Shown piece by piece: positions 1-8,950 of a stretch of DNA of 31,532 nucleotides. The stretch's first letter is position 1. Each line of letters opens with the position of its first letter. The notes under the pieces are model-generated. The model did no database searches, was not told where the DNA came from, and saw nothing but the letters and a program-made list of their open reading frames with translations. The translations under genes and the position numbers were made by a program. The DNA is from a virus, in IMG/VR virus record IMGVR_UViG_3300045912_000635, positions 1-31,532 of that record; one strand, written 5' to 3'.

Positions 1-1
1 T

Positions 2-2383
2 ACTCTCTTTAAAGAAACAGCCTCTATAGAGGTTGACGGAGACTTTGAAACAGTAGGTAAGTCTAAAATTGCCCTTACAGGTAGAACGCTTACAGACAGG
101 CATTTCGGTAAACCAAGACATCATATCCGCTCTCAGGGTAGAACTTTTAAGGTTGAAAAACAAGGCGACTTCACATGTATTAGCTGGAACGGATCAGGTA
201 CCCAACCTTTCTTTTCTAAGGCATTAAACCTGAACGCCACTGCAAGCGGAACGCTCAACATAGAAAGAATTACAAATACAGATGAGGTGAATATCTACAT
301 CCTAACCGGTCCTGTAAACTTTACAGAAGTATCTATAGGAGATATCGTTACGGTATCTGGCATGAGTAAAACCGAAAATAACGGTTCTTTTCTTGTAACC
401 GGTGTTTCAGAAAACGGTAAAACCTTGAGGGTTTTAAACTCTTTGGGAGTAAACGAGTTTTCAACAGGAACGTGCTCTATCCTCAATAACGCCAACATCA
501 CAGGTGACCAGTTCATCATCGGTGGTAACTCTTTGATTGCTGGTGTGGATTTTGTTGTTGGGCCTAACGCTGCTGCTACTGCTGCCAACCTTGCTTCTGC
601 TATTGGTGCTCTTCCAGGAGTCACAGCTACTTCTTCTGGAGGCGTTGTGACGGTTGAGGCTACAGCTCCAAACGCAAACATAACACTAGTCTACAACGAC
701 CTTGGTGGTGGCGGTGGAGGTGCCGTTTCCGGTGCAACTCTTGTTGGTAAGCCATACACTACTTCTAGTTTTTCTTGCACCTCTTCTGTATCTGAAGGCG
801 ATAGCGTAATAATCTCAGCGCCTTTTGGCGTTTTGAACCGAGGCACTTTCAGGGTGATTCGACGCTTCAATAACTCTATCTATATAGATAATCCAAACTC
901 TGTTGAAGAATCTGTCAACTTGCCTCTTAACTCTATCTCTCTTAGCTATACAGGTACTACTCAGTTTAATGTTCAAGCAACAAATAACAAGATGAAGCTT
1001 GTTTGGAACGGCGTTGGAACAGAACCGCTTCTTGGTGTTGCTCGCCCAGGTGATGAGATCACTTTCGGTACCGATTTCTTGTCAAACAACCAAGGAACTT
1101 TTATGGTTACCAAATCTGGTGCCAAGCTGCAGGAGATCACAAAAGCAACTTGTATCTCTGGAAACTTAATTACCACTGGTGATTATTGGTTGATAAATGC
1201 CGCTGCTAATACTACTGAATACTATGTGTGGTATGACGTAAACGGTGGTGGTGGAGACCCTGCTTTAGTTGGTAAAACTGGAATCCAGGTTGCAATTAAC
1301 AGCTCGGACACTGCTACGCAGGTCGCGACGGCCACAGCGCTGGCGATCAATACCGTAGCTGGTACCAATCTTACAGCCGTAGCTTCTACCAATAAGGTCA
1401 CTGTTACAACAACAGGGTTTGCCGAAACTACGGATGCAACCGAAGGTAACATGAATGCTCAGTTTGACATCGAAATCTTGCAACAAGGCCGAAGAACTTT
1501 CCTTGAGTGCATAAATCCTGCGGTCTCAGCAGAAACTGGTATTTTGATCACGGACGTTCTTCAGTTGCATCGCCCTCAAATGCTGTATTTTGAATATGAA
1601 GCTACAGTTCCTGGGGATTCTTTCGTAATCACGAGCAATTTTTTGGGTACAACCAATAAGGCTTCTTGGGTTGTTGATCGAGTCATCGATCAGGATACAA
1701 TACTTGTTGTTGGTACTATGTCAGATAAAGCGCTCACTTCTTTAGCAGGAAATGAAGAGTCTATTTTTGTTCAAGAAAAAAATCCTTATGTAGGATACAA
1801 AAAGATTAGAATGCTATTAAATGACCCAGCATCCACAGATCGTGGGATTATGGTGTTTTCAACTTACGAACAGCACAACAAGATCAACGATGTTGGCGAA
1901 GTTCAAATCTCTGCAATGGTTAAACTTAATTTTAACACTAAGATCATAAAAGGATTAGATAGCTATCGCTACCATACTGGCATGATCGGAGAGGCAAACC
2001 GTATAGTTTACGGTGACCCAAGAGATCCTGTAACTTATTCGGGCGTAGGAGCTGCTGGAGCTGAGATATTTATTCGCGAGCCTCTATTTAGACGTGTTCA
2101 AGTCGCTATCGACGTTCGTATTGAGACCGGCATTCCGTTTGCCCAAATTACAGAACAGGTTAGAACAAATATTTCAGCCCTTATCGATGGTAACCCGATC
2201 GGCCAATCTATCGCCATCAGTGATATCGTTGAGTCTGTGAACACTATCCCTGGGGTTAGAGCTGTTGCGATTAGTTCTCCTCTTTATAATGCTTCTAACG
2301 ATACTATCCGTATCTCTCCTTCAGAGAAGGCTAGAATTATTGACCCAACAACAGACATTTCTGTTAGACAGATTGGAAGTTAA
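2..2383 (+). CDS. Baseplate J/gp6-like wedge protein with repeated beta modules (5' partial)
   Basis: The frame is open from base 2, so the gene begins before the window. The GTG at 287 is only an internal codon. The C-terminal ~140 residues (from about 1965) resemble the baseplate J / gp47 / T4 gp6 family: a V-A-I-D-V-R-I strand, a helix ending in I-S-A-L-I-D-G, then S-D-I-V-E-S-V-N and a P-G-V-R-A-V strand. Upstream are four copies of a small beta module with the signature G-D-x-V-x-I...N-x-G-T/S-F/W-x-V (near 338, 797, 1049 and 1613). Inserted among them are an A-A-N-L-A-S-A-I module (about 479-755) and a Y-Y-V-W-Y-D module (about 1136-1490). The protein should sit in the tail baseplate. 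It ends two bases before the next gene, so the two are probably co-translated. The family call is good, but the exact wedge position is unknown. Confidence 0.7.
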   Translation, partial: TLFKETASIEVDGDFETVGKSKIALTGRTLTDRHFGKPRHHIRSQGRTFKVEKQGDFTCISWNGSGTQPFFSKALNLNATASGTLNIERITNTDEVNIYILTGPVNFTEVSIGDIVTVSGMSKTENNGSFLVTGVSENGKTLRVLNSLGVNEFSTGTCSILNNANITGDQFIIGGNSLIAGVDFVVGPNAAATAANLASAIGALPGVTATSSGGVVTVEATAPNANITLVYNDLGGGGGGAVSGATLVGKPYTTSSFSCTSSVSEGDSVIISAPFGVLNRGTFRVIRRFNNSIYIDNPNSVEESVNLPLNSISLSYTGTTQFNVQATNNKMKLVWNGVGTEPLLGVARPGDEITFGTDFLSNNQGTFMVTKSGAKLQEITKATCISGNLITTGDYWLINAAANTTEYYVWYDVNGGGGDPALVGKTGIQVAINSSDTATQVATATALAINTVAGTNLTAVASTNKVTVTTTGFAETTDATEGNMNAQFDIEILQQGRRTFLECINPAVSAETGILITDVLQLHRPQMLYFEYEATVPGDSFVITSNFLGTTNKASWVVDRVIDQDTILVVGTMSDKALTSLAGNEESIFVQEKNPYVGYKKIRMLLNDPASTDRGIMVFSTYEQHNKINDVGEVQISAMVKLNFNTKIIKGLDSYRYHTGMIGEANRIVYGDPRDPVTYSGVGAAGAEIFIREPLFRRVQVAIDVRIETGIPFAQITEQVRTNISALIDGNPIGQSIAISDIVESVNTIPGVRAVAISSPLYNASNDTIRISPSEKARIIDPTTDISVRQIGS

Positions 2384-2385
2384 AG

Positions 2386-4428
2386 ATGGCTACTACTAAG
2401 CAGGAACAGTACGAAAGGCTAAGAAAGCTATTTAACAGTGCCATCCGTGGTCCAAACACGGATGCCATGCTATGGGCTTTAGCAAATCCTGCCGTAAATC
2501 TTGTCAATAACGTTGAAGCTATCCACGACAACGTATACATTGCAACTGCTGTAGATCGATACCTAGATCAGAGACTTGCTGACTATAACTTGGTTAGACC
2601 AACTAAAGTTGGACTGAGCGATGACATTTTTCGAAAAATAGGTATCTCGGTAATCAATCGAAAACAGGTTCGCGATCTTTTGATGTCTATTTTAAGAATT
2701 ATGTTTGGCGATGAGCTTACTCAGGCTACCGCAAAAAGTGGCAATGTAGAGCCATATAATCTTGATAACGGAGACCTTCTCAAACTAAAATTTGATGGTG
2801 ACGAAGCTATTCAGATAAAATTTGAATCTTCACAATTTGTCAATATAAACGCCGCAACCGCTCAAGAAGTGGCCGATGCAATTACTAAGTCTTTAAGAGC
2901 GCAAGGCAAGACCGGAAGAGCTTTTGCAAAAGATGATGGCTCAGGTGCGTATGTTGTTATTATCTCTGACACAGAAGGACCTCAATCTTCCGTTGTTGTT
3001 CTTGGCGGACGAGCGCAAAATGAACTACTTTTTGACAAAGTTCGACCAACAACTGGAGGCGCATCTACACAATGGACCGTATCTCTTGTTTCCGGTGGAT
3101 CACTACGGTTTACATGGTCAGCAGGAGCAAATCCTTCTATTGGAAAAGTTAAAGTTGGCGATTATGTAAATATCTTTGCTTCCGGTTTCAGTTCTGTAAA
3201 TAAGGGAACGTTTACGATTACCAAAGTAAAAGGCGGAACTGTAAATAATGCGTATTTCGAGATAGAAAACCCTGTAGGAGTAGCTGAAATTGTCCAACAA
3301 GGAACTGTTGATGGTGTTCTATTTTTTCAGCCTTTTAAAAATAGCCTTACAACAAAATCTAGATACGCAGCTATCTTCCAAGAAGAGGCAAGACTTCTTG
3401 AGGTTTTCATACCGGCAACGACAAAGGTCGTTCGCCGTGACCGAAAAGGAGCCTCCCATATTCATGAGCCAGTTATTACTACGGAAACTTACGACCCAGG
3501 AAAAAACGAAATCACGGATGTAACTGTTCCAAATCCCAGCTCCATCTCAGATGGTAATTATTTTCTTTTAAACTCAGCAAATAACACAAATCTTTACTAT
3601 GTTTATTTTGACAAAACAGGTGGAAACCTTGTAGACCCTGCAATTCCTTCAAGAACTGGCATTAGGGTAGATATCTCGACAGCGACAACCGCTACTGACG
3701 TAGCTGTTAGTGCTGCAAGCGCAATAAATAACATCATCCACTTTAATTGTTCTCCGCCGTCAGGTTCGACTTTTAGGATATGCAACGCAGCAGTAGGTGC
3801 TTGTAATGACGTTGCAAATGGTAACATAACAGGCTTATCTATAAGTGTTTTTCAGCAAGGTACCAATTTAGTCTCAACTACAAGCTCTTCTCCAAATCCC
3901 GATGAACTTTTACCTGATCAAGAAGGTCCTTACATCTATGACCCTTCTCAGCCCTACGTTCTTTCTGATATAGGAACGTCTTCAACCGCTACGATTTCAC
4001 CAGATTCAGGTAGGGTGATTCAAGTTTCTAACTCCGCCAATTTTCCAGATGAGCAAGGTTTTTTAATAATCGCTTACGGAACGGACAAACAAGAGGGCCC
4101 GATTCCTTATCTGGCTAGACCAAGTAATAACACTATTCTTTTAAGCCCTGCGTATCGTATCGTAAACACCCACCCATCTGGAACAGAGGTCAGGCTTGTT
4201 GCCAAAACAGGTCCCGTCTCTATTGATAAATCAGGGAGAGATTTTCCTGCATATCTTACCGACGTTGTTGCCGGAAGAACTTATGCAGAGGATCTTATTA
4301 AAGAGGTGGCAGCTACAGGTATCAATGTTGTTATTACCATCCTTTATCCAGGATCAGAGGGATTAGGTAAATGGTCAGAAATTTCTGACGAAAAAGTAGC
4401 AATTTGGGGAGACGATTCAGATGTCTAG
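2386..4428 (+). CDS. Second baseplate wedge-like structural protein
   Basis: 680 residues, ATG start two bases after the previous stop. The first ~110 residues (helical, with R-L-R-K-L-F-N, W-A-L-A-N-P, N-V-Y-I-A-T-A-V-D-R-Y-L-D and an F-R-K-I-G-I segment) resemble the N-terminal domain of baseplate J-type proteins, in which a T-A-x-x-x-x-L-D turn is typical. It also has one G-D-Y-V...N-K-G-T-F module (about 3157) and one Y-Y-V-Y-F-D module (about 3511-3858), both shared with the preceding protein. A clear J-type C-terminus is not visible; it ends with a distinct G-I-N-V-V-I-T-I-L-Y-P segment. It is probably a baseplate protein that contacts the first one. Its last eight bases overlap the next gene. 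Confidence 0.6.
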   Translation: MATTKQEQYERLRKLFNSAIRGPNTDAMLWALANPAVNLVNNVEAIHDNVYIATAVDRYLDQRLADYNLVRPTKVGLSDDIFRKIGISVINRKQVRDLLMSILRIMFGDELTQATAKSGNVEPYNLDNGDLLKLKFDGDEAIQIKFESSQFVNINAATAQEVADAITKSLRAQGKTGRAFAKDDGSGAYVVIISDTEGPQSSVVVLGGRAQNELLFDKVRPTTGGASTQWTVSLVSGGSLRFTWSAGANPSIGKVKVGDYVNIFASGFSSVNKGTFTITKVKGGTVNNAYFEIENPVGVAEIVQQGTVDGVLFFQPFKNSLTTKSRYAAIFQEEARLLEVFIPATTKVVRRDRKGASHIHEPVITTETYDPGKNEITDVTVPNPSSISDGNYFLLNSANNTNLYYVYFDKTGGNLVDPAIPSRTGIRVDISTATTATDVAVSAASAINNIIHFNCSPPSGSTFRICNAAVGACNDVANGNITGLSISVFQQGTNLVSTTSSSPNPDELLPDQEGPYIYDPSQPYVLSDIGTSSTATISPDSGRVIQVSNSANFPDEQGFLIIAYGTDKQEGPIPYLARPSNNTILLSPAYRIVNTHPSGTEVRLVAKTGPVSIDKSGRDFPAYLTDVVAGRTYAEDLIKEVAATGINVVITILYPGSEGLGKWSEISDEKVAIWGDDSDV

Positions 4429-4849
4429 ACCTTCAATTGTACTTTCCGGAGCCCTAGTTAAAATTTACATCAACAACCGAGTTTATAACGAAGCCCAGTC
4501 TGTCTCGTATACTCTTGACTATGGAGAAACAGAAGTTTACGGTATCGACACTCCCTTTCCTCAAGAGATTCACTCAACTCGGGCCATGGTCGCCGGCTCT
4601 ATCTCTGGGATTCGTATAAGAAATTCTGGCGGTATTCAGTCTTTCAACGCTAGACCAAGAATTACCGACATCGTAAAGGCTGAGTATATTAGTATTCGAA
4701 TCCAAGATAGGAGTACTGGCGAAGACCTTCTTTTTGTTCCAAACGCTAAGATCGGCAAACAAAGCTTTCAAGCTCAAGCTAAAGGCGTTGTGCGTTTAAG
4801 TTTTGATTTTAAAGGACTTGTAGGTTTTGAGCCTTCTGATAGAGGCTAG
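4421..4849 (+). CDS. Small beta-rich structural protein, possibly tail-tube-like
   Basis: 142 residues. ATG 4421 lies inside the end of the preceding gene, with a GGGAG element about 10 bases upstream. The chain is almost all short alternating strands: S-G-A-L-V-K-I-Y-I-N-N, then S-V-S-Y-T-L-D-Y-G-E-T-E-V-Y-G, a V-A-G-S-I-S-G-I-R-I strand and a final V-V-R-L-S-F-D-F strand. This order of long hairpin, loop and closing strands fits the tail-tube/baseplate-hub fold of contractile phages. The size and the place right after the baseplate genes fit too. No diagnostic motif separates tube, tube initiator and spike-linked forms, so only the general structural role is inferred. Its stop overlaps that of the convergent exonuclease gene. 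Confidence 0.45.
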   Translation: MSRPSIVLSGALVKIYINNRVYNEAQSVSYTLDYGETEVYGIDTPFPQEIHSTRAMVAGSISGIRIRNSGGIQSFNARPRITDIVKAEYISIRIQDRSTGEDLLFVPNAKIGKQSFQAQAKGVVRLSFDFKGLVGFEPSDRG

Positions 4850-4858
4850 GGATTTTTT
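4830..4858 (+). terminator. Weak candidate intrinsic terminator
   Basis: An AGCCT (4830-4834) / AGGCT (4843-4847) stem of five base pairs with an eight-base loop is followed five bases later by six T residues. It spans the end of the structural gene at the convergent junction with the exonuclease gene. The stem is short, so termination may be partial. Confidence 0.25.
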
Positions 4859-5385
4859 AGTTTAGAAGTTAAAAATTTATAAATTTTAACCGTATTTATA
4901 GCATCAAATAAAGCATCATGGTTTTTTCCTTCAAAAGTTAGCCCAAGTTCTTCCATCGCCGCAGCAAGTCCACCTTTTATTGAAAGACCATTTTCAAACC
5001 TGTACATCTGGTAAAGGGTTTTTACATCCCATACGCGGTGTCCCATGAAGTTTGGCTCTCCTGGGTTAGCTTCCTTATAAAGGTGTGCTGAATCGTCCCA
5101 TGAACCTGAGCCCCAAACTAACGGATTTTTTAGAACTTTGTGCTTTTGGGCAAATTGTTTAAGTTTAAAATAAGCTTCCTTACACGAGTACCCTTCGGTG
5201 TCGACCTTGTTTTGTGTGATACCTGTTAGTTCAACGATTTTCTTGTCTAGTTTCTCGCCAGGGTTAACGTAAACCATAAACTTATCAATTATAGCGCCGT
5301 CTTTTTTTCTAAAAACGCAAGCGCCTACCTGGATAACTTTTCCGCTAGGCTGGTTCATTTCAAGATCTAGCGAGAGAAGCTTCAT
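4846..5385 (-). CDS. DEDDh-type 3'-5' exonuclease (RNase T/DnaQ-like)
   Basis: 179 residues with the DEDDh exonuclease pattern. Motif I is L-S-L-D7-L-E9-M. A middle W-G-S-G-S-W-D-D segment around residues 91-98 supplies the next acidic residue. The last motif is H156-D-A-L-F-D161-A. The I-V-E-L-T-G-I-T stretch after motif I is typical of the family. These enzymes remove nucleotides from 3' ends with two metal ions. It could proofread for a phage polymerase lacking its own exonuclease, process RNA, or degrade host nucleic acid; the sequence does not decide. It has an AGGAG five bases before ATG, overlaps the upstream gene by four bases, and converges tail to tail with the structural gene. Confidence 0.85.
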   Translation of the reverse strand: MKLLSLDLEMNQPSGKVIQVGACVFRKKDGAIIDKFMVYVNPGEKLDKKIVELTGITQNKVDTEGYSCKEAYFKLKQFAQKHKVLKNPLVWGSGSWDDSAHLYKEANPGEPNFMGHRVWDVKTLYQMYRFENGLSIKGGLAAAMEELGLTFEGKNHDALFDAINTVKIYKFLTSKLKNP

Positions 5386-5702
5386 GGCTCCTGCTCTTTC
5401 TCGATTTGCTCCTTAATAGCTCTTTCATCAACCAGAAGATATCCTTTTTCGATACCCTTTTTAAGATTTACAGGACCTAGATTAAGAAGCACCATCTCGA
5501 CTGATGCCTGGATTCTTCTTTCGATCGTGTGAGGGTATTCTTTTTTAAAAGCTTTTGTGAGATTTTTCCGAAGCTCGGAATAGTCCTTTTCGTTCATATA
5601 TACCTGGCTTGGAAACGCTTGATTTCCGTGGACAGCCCCTGCTTTTCTTAAAAGAACCTCTGGGTTCTTAAGCATATTTTTTGTAATTTTTACAGTCTTC
5701 AT
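5382..5702 (-). CDS. Small basic protein of unknown function
   Basis: 106 residues, not recognised. It is charged and largely helical, with a lysine-rich N-terminus and a glutamate-rich end (K-E-Q-I-E-K-E-Q-E-P). There are no membrane segments or cysteine clusters. A strong GGAGGTGG element precedes the ATG by a few bases, so translation looks real and efficient. It overlaps the genes on both sides by four bases, so it belongs to a three-gene operon with the exonuclease and the zinc-ribbon protein and may assist either one. Confidence 0.65.
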   Translation of the reverse strand: MKTVKITKNMLKNPEVLLRKAGAVHGNQAFPSQVYMNEKDYSELRKNLTKAFKKEYPHTIERRIQASVEMVLLNLGPVNLKKGIEKGYLLVDERAIKEQIEKEQEP

Positions 5703-6031
5703 TCTTCCACCTCCGGTGTAAGTTTTTTAGAGCGAGTTCTATAGCCGCAAACTTCACAGCTACGATAATACCACTCGCCGTCTGGTTTTCCATATTTAAA
5801 TATTATCAACTTTCCCTTGCCACATTCATAGCATATTCTGTCTTTTTTCTTAGGCTTAACTTCCGCTGCCTCCTCTACCCTTGATTCTTGAGGGGGCACC
5901 CATTGGCTTTTGAGCCTTTCGTTCTCTCTCCGTAGTCGAGCTATTTCGCGCTGTAACTCCTTGTTTTTGTGGGACAATTCCTGAATTCGGCCATGTTCTT
6001 TGTCAGTTTTAAAGTGCCTGCCTTTTCCCAA
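5699..6031 (-). CDS. Coiled-coil plus zinc-ribbon protein
   Basis: 110 residues. The start is taken as TTG 6031 because AGGAG lies about seven bases upstream and the next methionine is far inside. Residues about 14-44 form a heptad-like coiled coil rich in E, L, K and R. A proline/acidic linker follows, then a zinc ribbon with C67-x2-C70 and C92-x2-C95 (the second knuckle reads C-E-V-C-G-Y-R). Such ribbons bind nucleic acid or RNA polymerase partners. It is first in the minus-strand cassette and lies beside the divergent promoter region, so a regulatory role is possible but not shown. Confidence 0.65.
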   Translation of the reverse strand: MGKGRHFKTDKEHGRIQELSHKNKELQREIARLRRENERLKSQWVPPQESRVEEAAEVKPKKKDRICYECGKGKLIIFKYGKPDGEWYYRSCEVCGYRTRSKKLTPEVEE

Positions 6032-6146
6032 GAGGTCTCCTTTCGAGCCTTGCCCTAAGACTATGATATTATATTTTTAAGATTAAATCTAGTATTTTCG
6101 ACTGATAGACAATCTTTAGTGAGTAAGCACCGACGTGAGGTATTAA
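6032..6146. promoter_or_regulatory. Divergent intergenic region between cassette and fibre genes
   Basis: 115 bases separate the start of the minus-strand cassette from the start of the large fibre gene. The middle is AT-rich. On the minus strand a perfect TATAAT lies at 6073-6068, placing a transcript start near 6061, about 30 bases before the TTG start. No good -35 hexamer sits 17 bases further up. On the plus strand I see GTGAGG eight bases before ATG 6147 but no convincing sigma-70 promoter. A phage-specific late promoter would not be recognised by eye. Confidence 0.35.
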
Positions 6147-8927
6147 ATGTCAGTTAGGCGTAGACAAAGATGGTTAGGATCTCAAAGAATTGACGTTCCT
6201 CATCTTCGTTCCATTGAATCTGCTGTATCGGCAGATTTTGACGAGTTGCTCAAAGGTTTTGTCACCGGCGAAAACAACGTCTATGTGGTTCGTGGATTTG
6301 AGATAAACATGACAGGGGCTATTGGAGCCGCTGCATCAGGGCTACAGATGCTTGTTGCGTCTAGTACGCTATTCCACGGATCTTCAAGGCAGTCTGGTAC
6401 TTTTTACACAGTTTCTTCTACGGCCACTCCTGAGGTTTTAAACTCAACGATCAATACTAAGGTTCGCGGTGCTTTCACGCCTAATGCTGTAAACTATGTT
6501 GGTATCGAGTATGAGCGTTTTGCAGATACGGCAACTTCAGATACGGTTTATTTTTGGAACCCTACAAATAAAAACGAATTTTCTTCAAACGTACCACTAG
6601 CTAATATATTGCGATATAACATCGTTATCACAACTTCGGTGTGGGCTAATAACGTAGTGCCTATTGCTAAGGTTACGGTTGACGTTGCTGGTAACGTCGT
6701 CGATATCACAGACCAAAGACCTATGCTTTTCCGATTAGGAACAGCAGGTCGTACAAATCCAAATCCGGCATATGTTTACCCATGGACAAACCAAACAGAA
6801 GGTCGATTAGAAAATCCTGTAACGTCGACCTCAAATTCAGTTAATCCTTTTCGTGGTGGTGACAAGCAGATCTACAACTTAAAAGAGTGGATGGATGCTG
6901 TCATGTCTTCTTTCAAGGAAATGAAGGGGACAACTTTTTGGTATTCTCAAAATGTTGGTGGTTCTTTAGTTAAATTAAGACAAGACCTTGGAAATACAGT
7001 AATTACTGGTCGAGGCCAGATCTCCCATAGTAGTACCGTTGCTGGTCGAATTAACTGGGATCAGGCAATACAAATTGCTCTTGTTAGCTCAAGGCTTTCT
7101 TTTCAATTAAACGCAAATCCATCAAGCAGTGACATTACGCTTGCCGACGATCAAGCGGCTTATATAACTTTAAAGCGTGGTGTTAATATTGTGCCCAATC
7201 TCGTGTTTACAAACGGAAGTGCGATTGTAACTTCTGTTGGAGCTGTTTCTTGGACAGGTCCGCTTCAAGCTGGTGACTGGGTTAAATTGGCCACTGACGA
7301 TGATACGAAATATTTAAAAATCCAATCTGTAGACTCACTTTCCCAAGTGACTCTTTCTGTTGTGTACCCTTATACGTCTACCGGCATTTCTGGAGCCAAA
7401 GCTCAGTATGCCCTTGGTGTTTATGAAACAAACCCAACTCCTTCGACAGATCGGCATATCCGCGTTGCGGCCAGAAAAGATGTTCCATTTACTGAAGATA
7501 CCTTCTGGTTTTTGCTAAGATCAGATAACGGTGGATCACTACCTAGGGTTTATGTTCGTTTCCTTGGTTCAGAACTTGAGCAAGGTGAAGATAGAGATAT
7601 TTCTGACAATACATCCAAAGATATCGTAACCTATATTGGTTCTGTTAGTGAAGTAGATAACTCTCCAGAGTATTCTAACAAACTTGGTGCTTTAGTTTCA
7701 GAAGTTACAGATATTACTGTTCCAGCAGCATCTGCTATCACTTCTGGTCAGCACATGCTAATTTATAGTGCTCTTGATTTGAATGAGTATTATATTTGGT
7801 TTAATAGGGACAATTTGGGTGGTAATCCAAATGTTGTTGGAAAAATACCTATTGAAGTTGCAATCACTACTGGTGATACTGCTAACCAAGTTGCCTCTGC
7901 CTTACAAACCGCAATAAACGGTGTGATTGATTTTAACGCAACTGTTTCTGGTGCTACGGTTACGGTTACAAACGTAGATGCAGGTACCACAACAAACGCT
8001 TCTAACGTTAACGTAAACGGCGCCACCGTCACTGTTACAACACAGGGTACCGGTGCTTCTAATAACTATATCAGTGATGGTGACAACCTCACTTTGGCAA
8101 TTAAAAAACTCGACAAAAAACTTAAAGAACTTGCTGGTAATGAGATAACCATATACGAGGAAGTCCTAACCGTCGTATCGGGCTCTCCTGCTAACGATAA
8201 TGAAGTTACGGGCCCTATTACCTCAGGTACCAACCTTACTTTGCCTTATGACTCTCACTTTTTTAACGCGGTTAATGGATACATAGTCGGTAAAGCTGAC
8301 CTTGAAGTTTACTTAAATGGTCAACGACTTCGTTTGGGTGCTGATTATACAGAAGTTGGTGCCAATAATACCGAATCTGTAACTATTCAAATTCAACAAA
8401 ACCTTGTAGTTGGTGATGAGCTTCTTTTCCGTATCGATCCAGGTAAGGCAGCAGCGGCTGGCGGTGGCGGTTCGGGTGAGGCTAATACGGGTGCAAACAT
8501 TGGAACAGGAGCTGCCGTATTTAAGAACAAGACTGGTGTAACTCTCAATTTTAGAAGAATTCAACAGGGTTCTGGCGTTACAATCACGGAAAATGCCAAT
8601 GACATAACCATCTCTGCTGCTCCTTCTGCTCCTATTTATGATGTTGTAACCGTAAACGGTACAAACTATACAGCGACCGCTTCAAATGACTATATACTAG
8701 TCAACAACTCAGGTGGCAACAGAACTGTAACACTTCCAACTGCTATTGGAAATAGCGGTAAACATATTACAGTCAAAAAACTTGATACTGGTAACACTTT
8801 GTTTGTAGCAACTGTGTTAAACCAAACAGTTGATGGTGTCGACCGCACATCCACTCCTTACTCGATTACAACTCAGTACGAGACAATATCGATTATAAGC
8901 GATGGGGCAAATTGGTGGATTGTTTAA
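6147..8927 (+). CDS. Large tail fibre / baseplate appendage protein
   Basis: 926 residues. The N-terminal ~270 residues have features of a virion-attachment domain: an R-R-R-Q-R-W start, then V-G-I-E-Y-E-R-F and V-D-I-T-D-Q-R-P. The middle (about 7705-8050) holds the Y-Y-I-W-F-N module shared with both baseplate proteins. Next comes a V-V-S-G-S-P...E-V-T-G-P-I module (about 8160-8440) that also exists as a stand-alone gene at 11367. A short GGGGSGE linker follows. The C-terminal ~95 residues carry the appendage-tip pattern N-R-T-V-T-L-P...K-K-L-D...S-D-G-A-N-W-W-I-V seen in many phage fibres. It should link baseplate to fibres and may contact the host. The overall role is well supported; the exact position in the tail is not. 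Confidence 0.7.
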   Translation: MSVRRRQRWLGSQRIDVPHLRSIESAVSADFDELLKGFVTGENNVYVVRGFEINMTGAIGAAASGLQMLVASSTLFHGSSRQSGTFYTVSSTATPEVLNSTINTKVRGAFTPNAVNYVGIEYERFADTATSDTVYFWNPTNKNEFSSNVPLANILRYNIVITTSVWANNVVPIAKVTVDVAGNVVDITDQRPMLFRLGTAGRTNPNPAYVYPWTNQTEGRLENPVTSTSNSVNPFRGGDKQIYNLKEWMDAVMSSFKEMKGTTFWYSQNVGGSLVKLRQDLGNTVITGRGQISHSSTVAGRINWDQAIQIALVSSRLSFQLNANPSSSDITLADDQAAYITLKRGVNIVPNLVFTNGSAIVTSVGAVSWTGPLQAGDWVKLATDDDTKYLKIQSVDSLSQVTLSVVYPYTSTGISGAKAQYALGVYETNPTPSTDRHIRVAARKDVPFTEDTFWFLLRSDNGGSLPRVYVRFLGSELEQGEDRDISDNTSKDIVTYIGSVSEVDNSPEYSNKLGALVSEVTDITVPAASAITSGQHMLIYSALDLNEYYIWFNRDNLGGNPNVVGKIPIEVAITTGDTANQVASALQTAINGVIDFNATVSGATVTVTNVDAGTTTNASNVNVNGATVTVTTQGTGASNNYISDGDNLTLAIKKLDKKLKELAGNEITIYEEVLTVVSGSPANDNEVTGPITSGTNLTLPYDSHFFNAVNGYIVGKADLEVYLNGQRLRLGADYTEVGANNTESVTIQIQQNLVVGDELLFRIDPGKAAAAGGGGSGEANTGANIGTGAAVFKNKTGVTLNFRRIQQGSGVTITENANDITISAAPSAPIYDVVTVNGTNYTATASNDYILVNNSGGNRTVTLPTAIGNSGKHITVKKLDTGNTLFVATVLNQTVDGVDRTSTPYSITTQYETISIISDGANWWIV

Positions 8928-8950
8928 TAGCTAAACAAAGAGATTAAGAT

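Noticed and set aside
287-289. GTG 287 as the start of the first baseplate gene
   Set aside because: The frame stays open to base 2 with a protein-like sequence, and no ribosome site precedes the GTG.
295-681. 128-residue open frame on the minus strand
   Set aside because: Antisense to the baseplate gene, valine/threonine-rich as expected from the complement of alanine/threonine-rich coding sequence.
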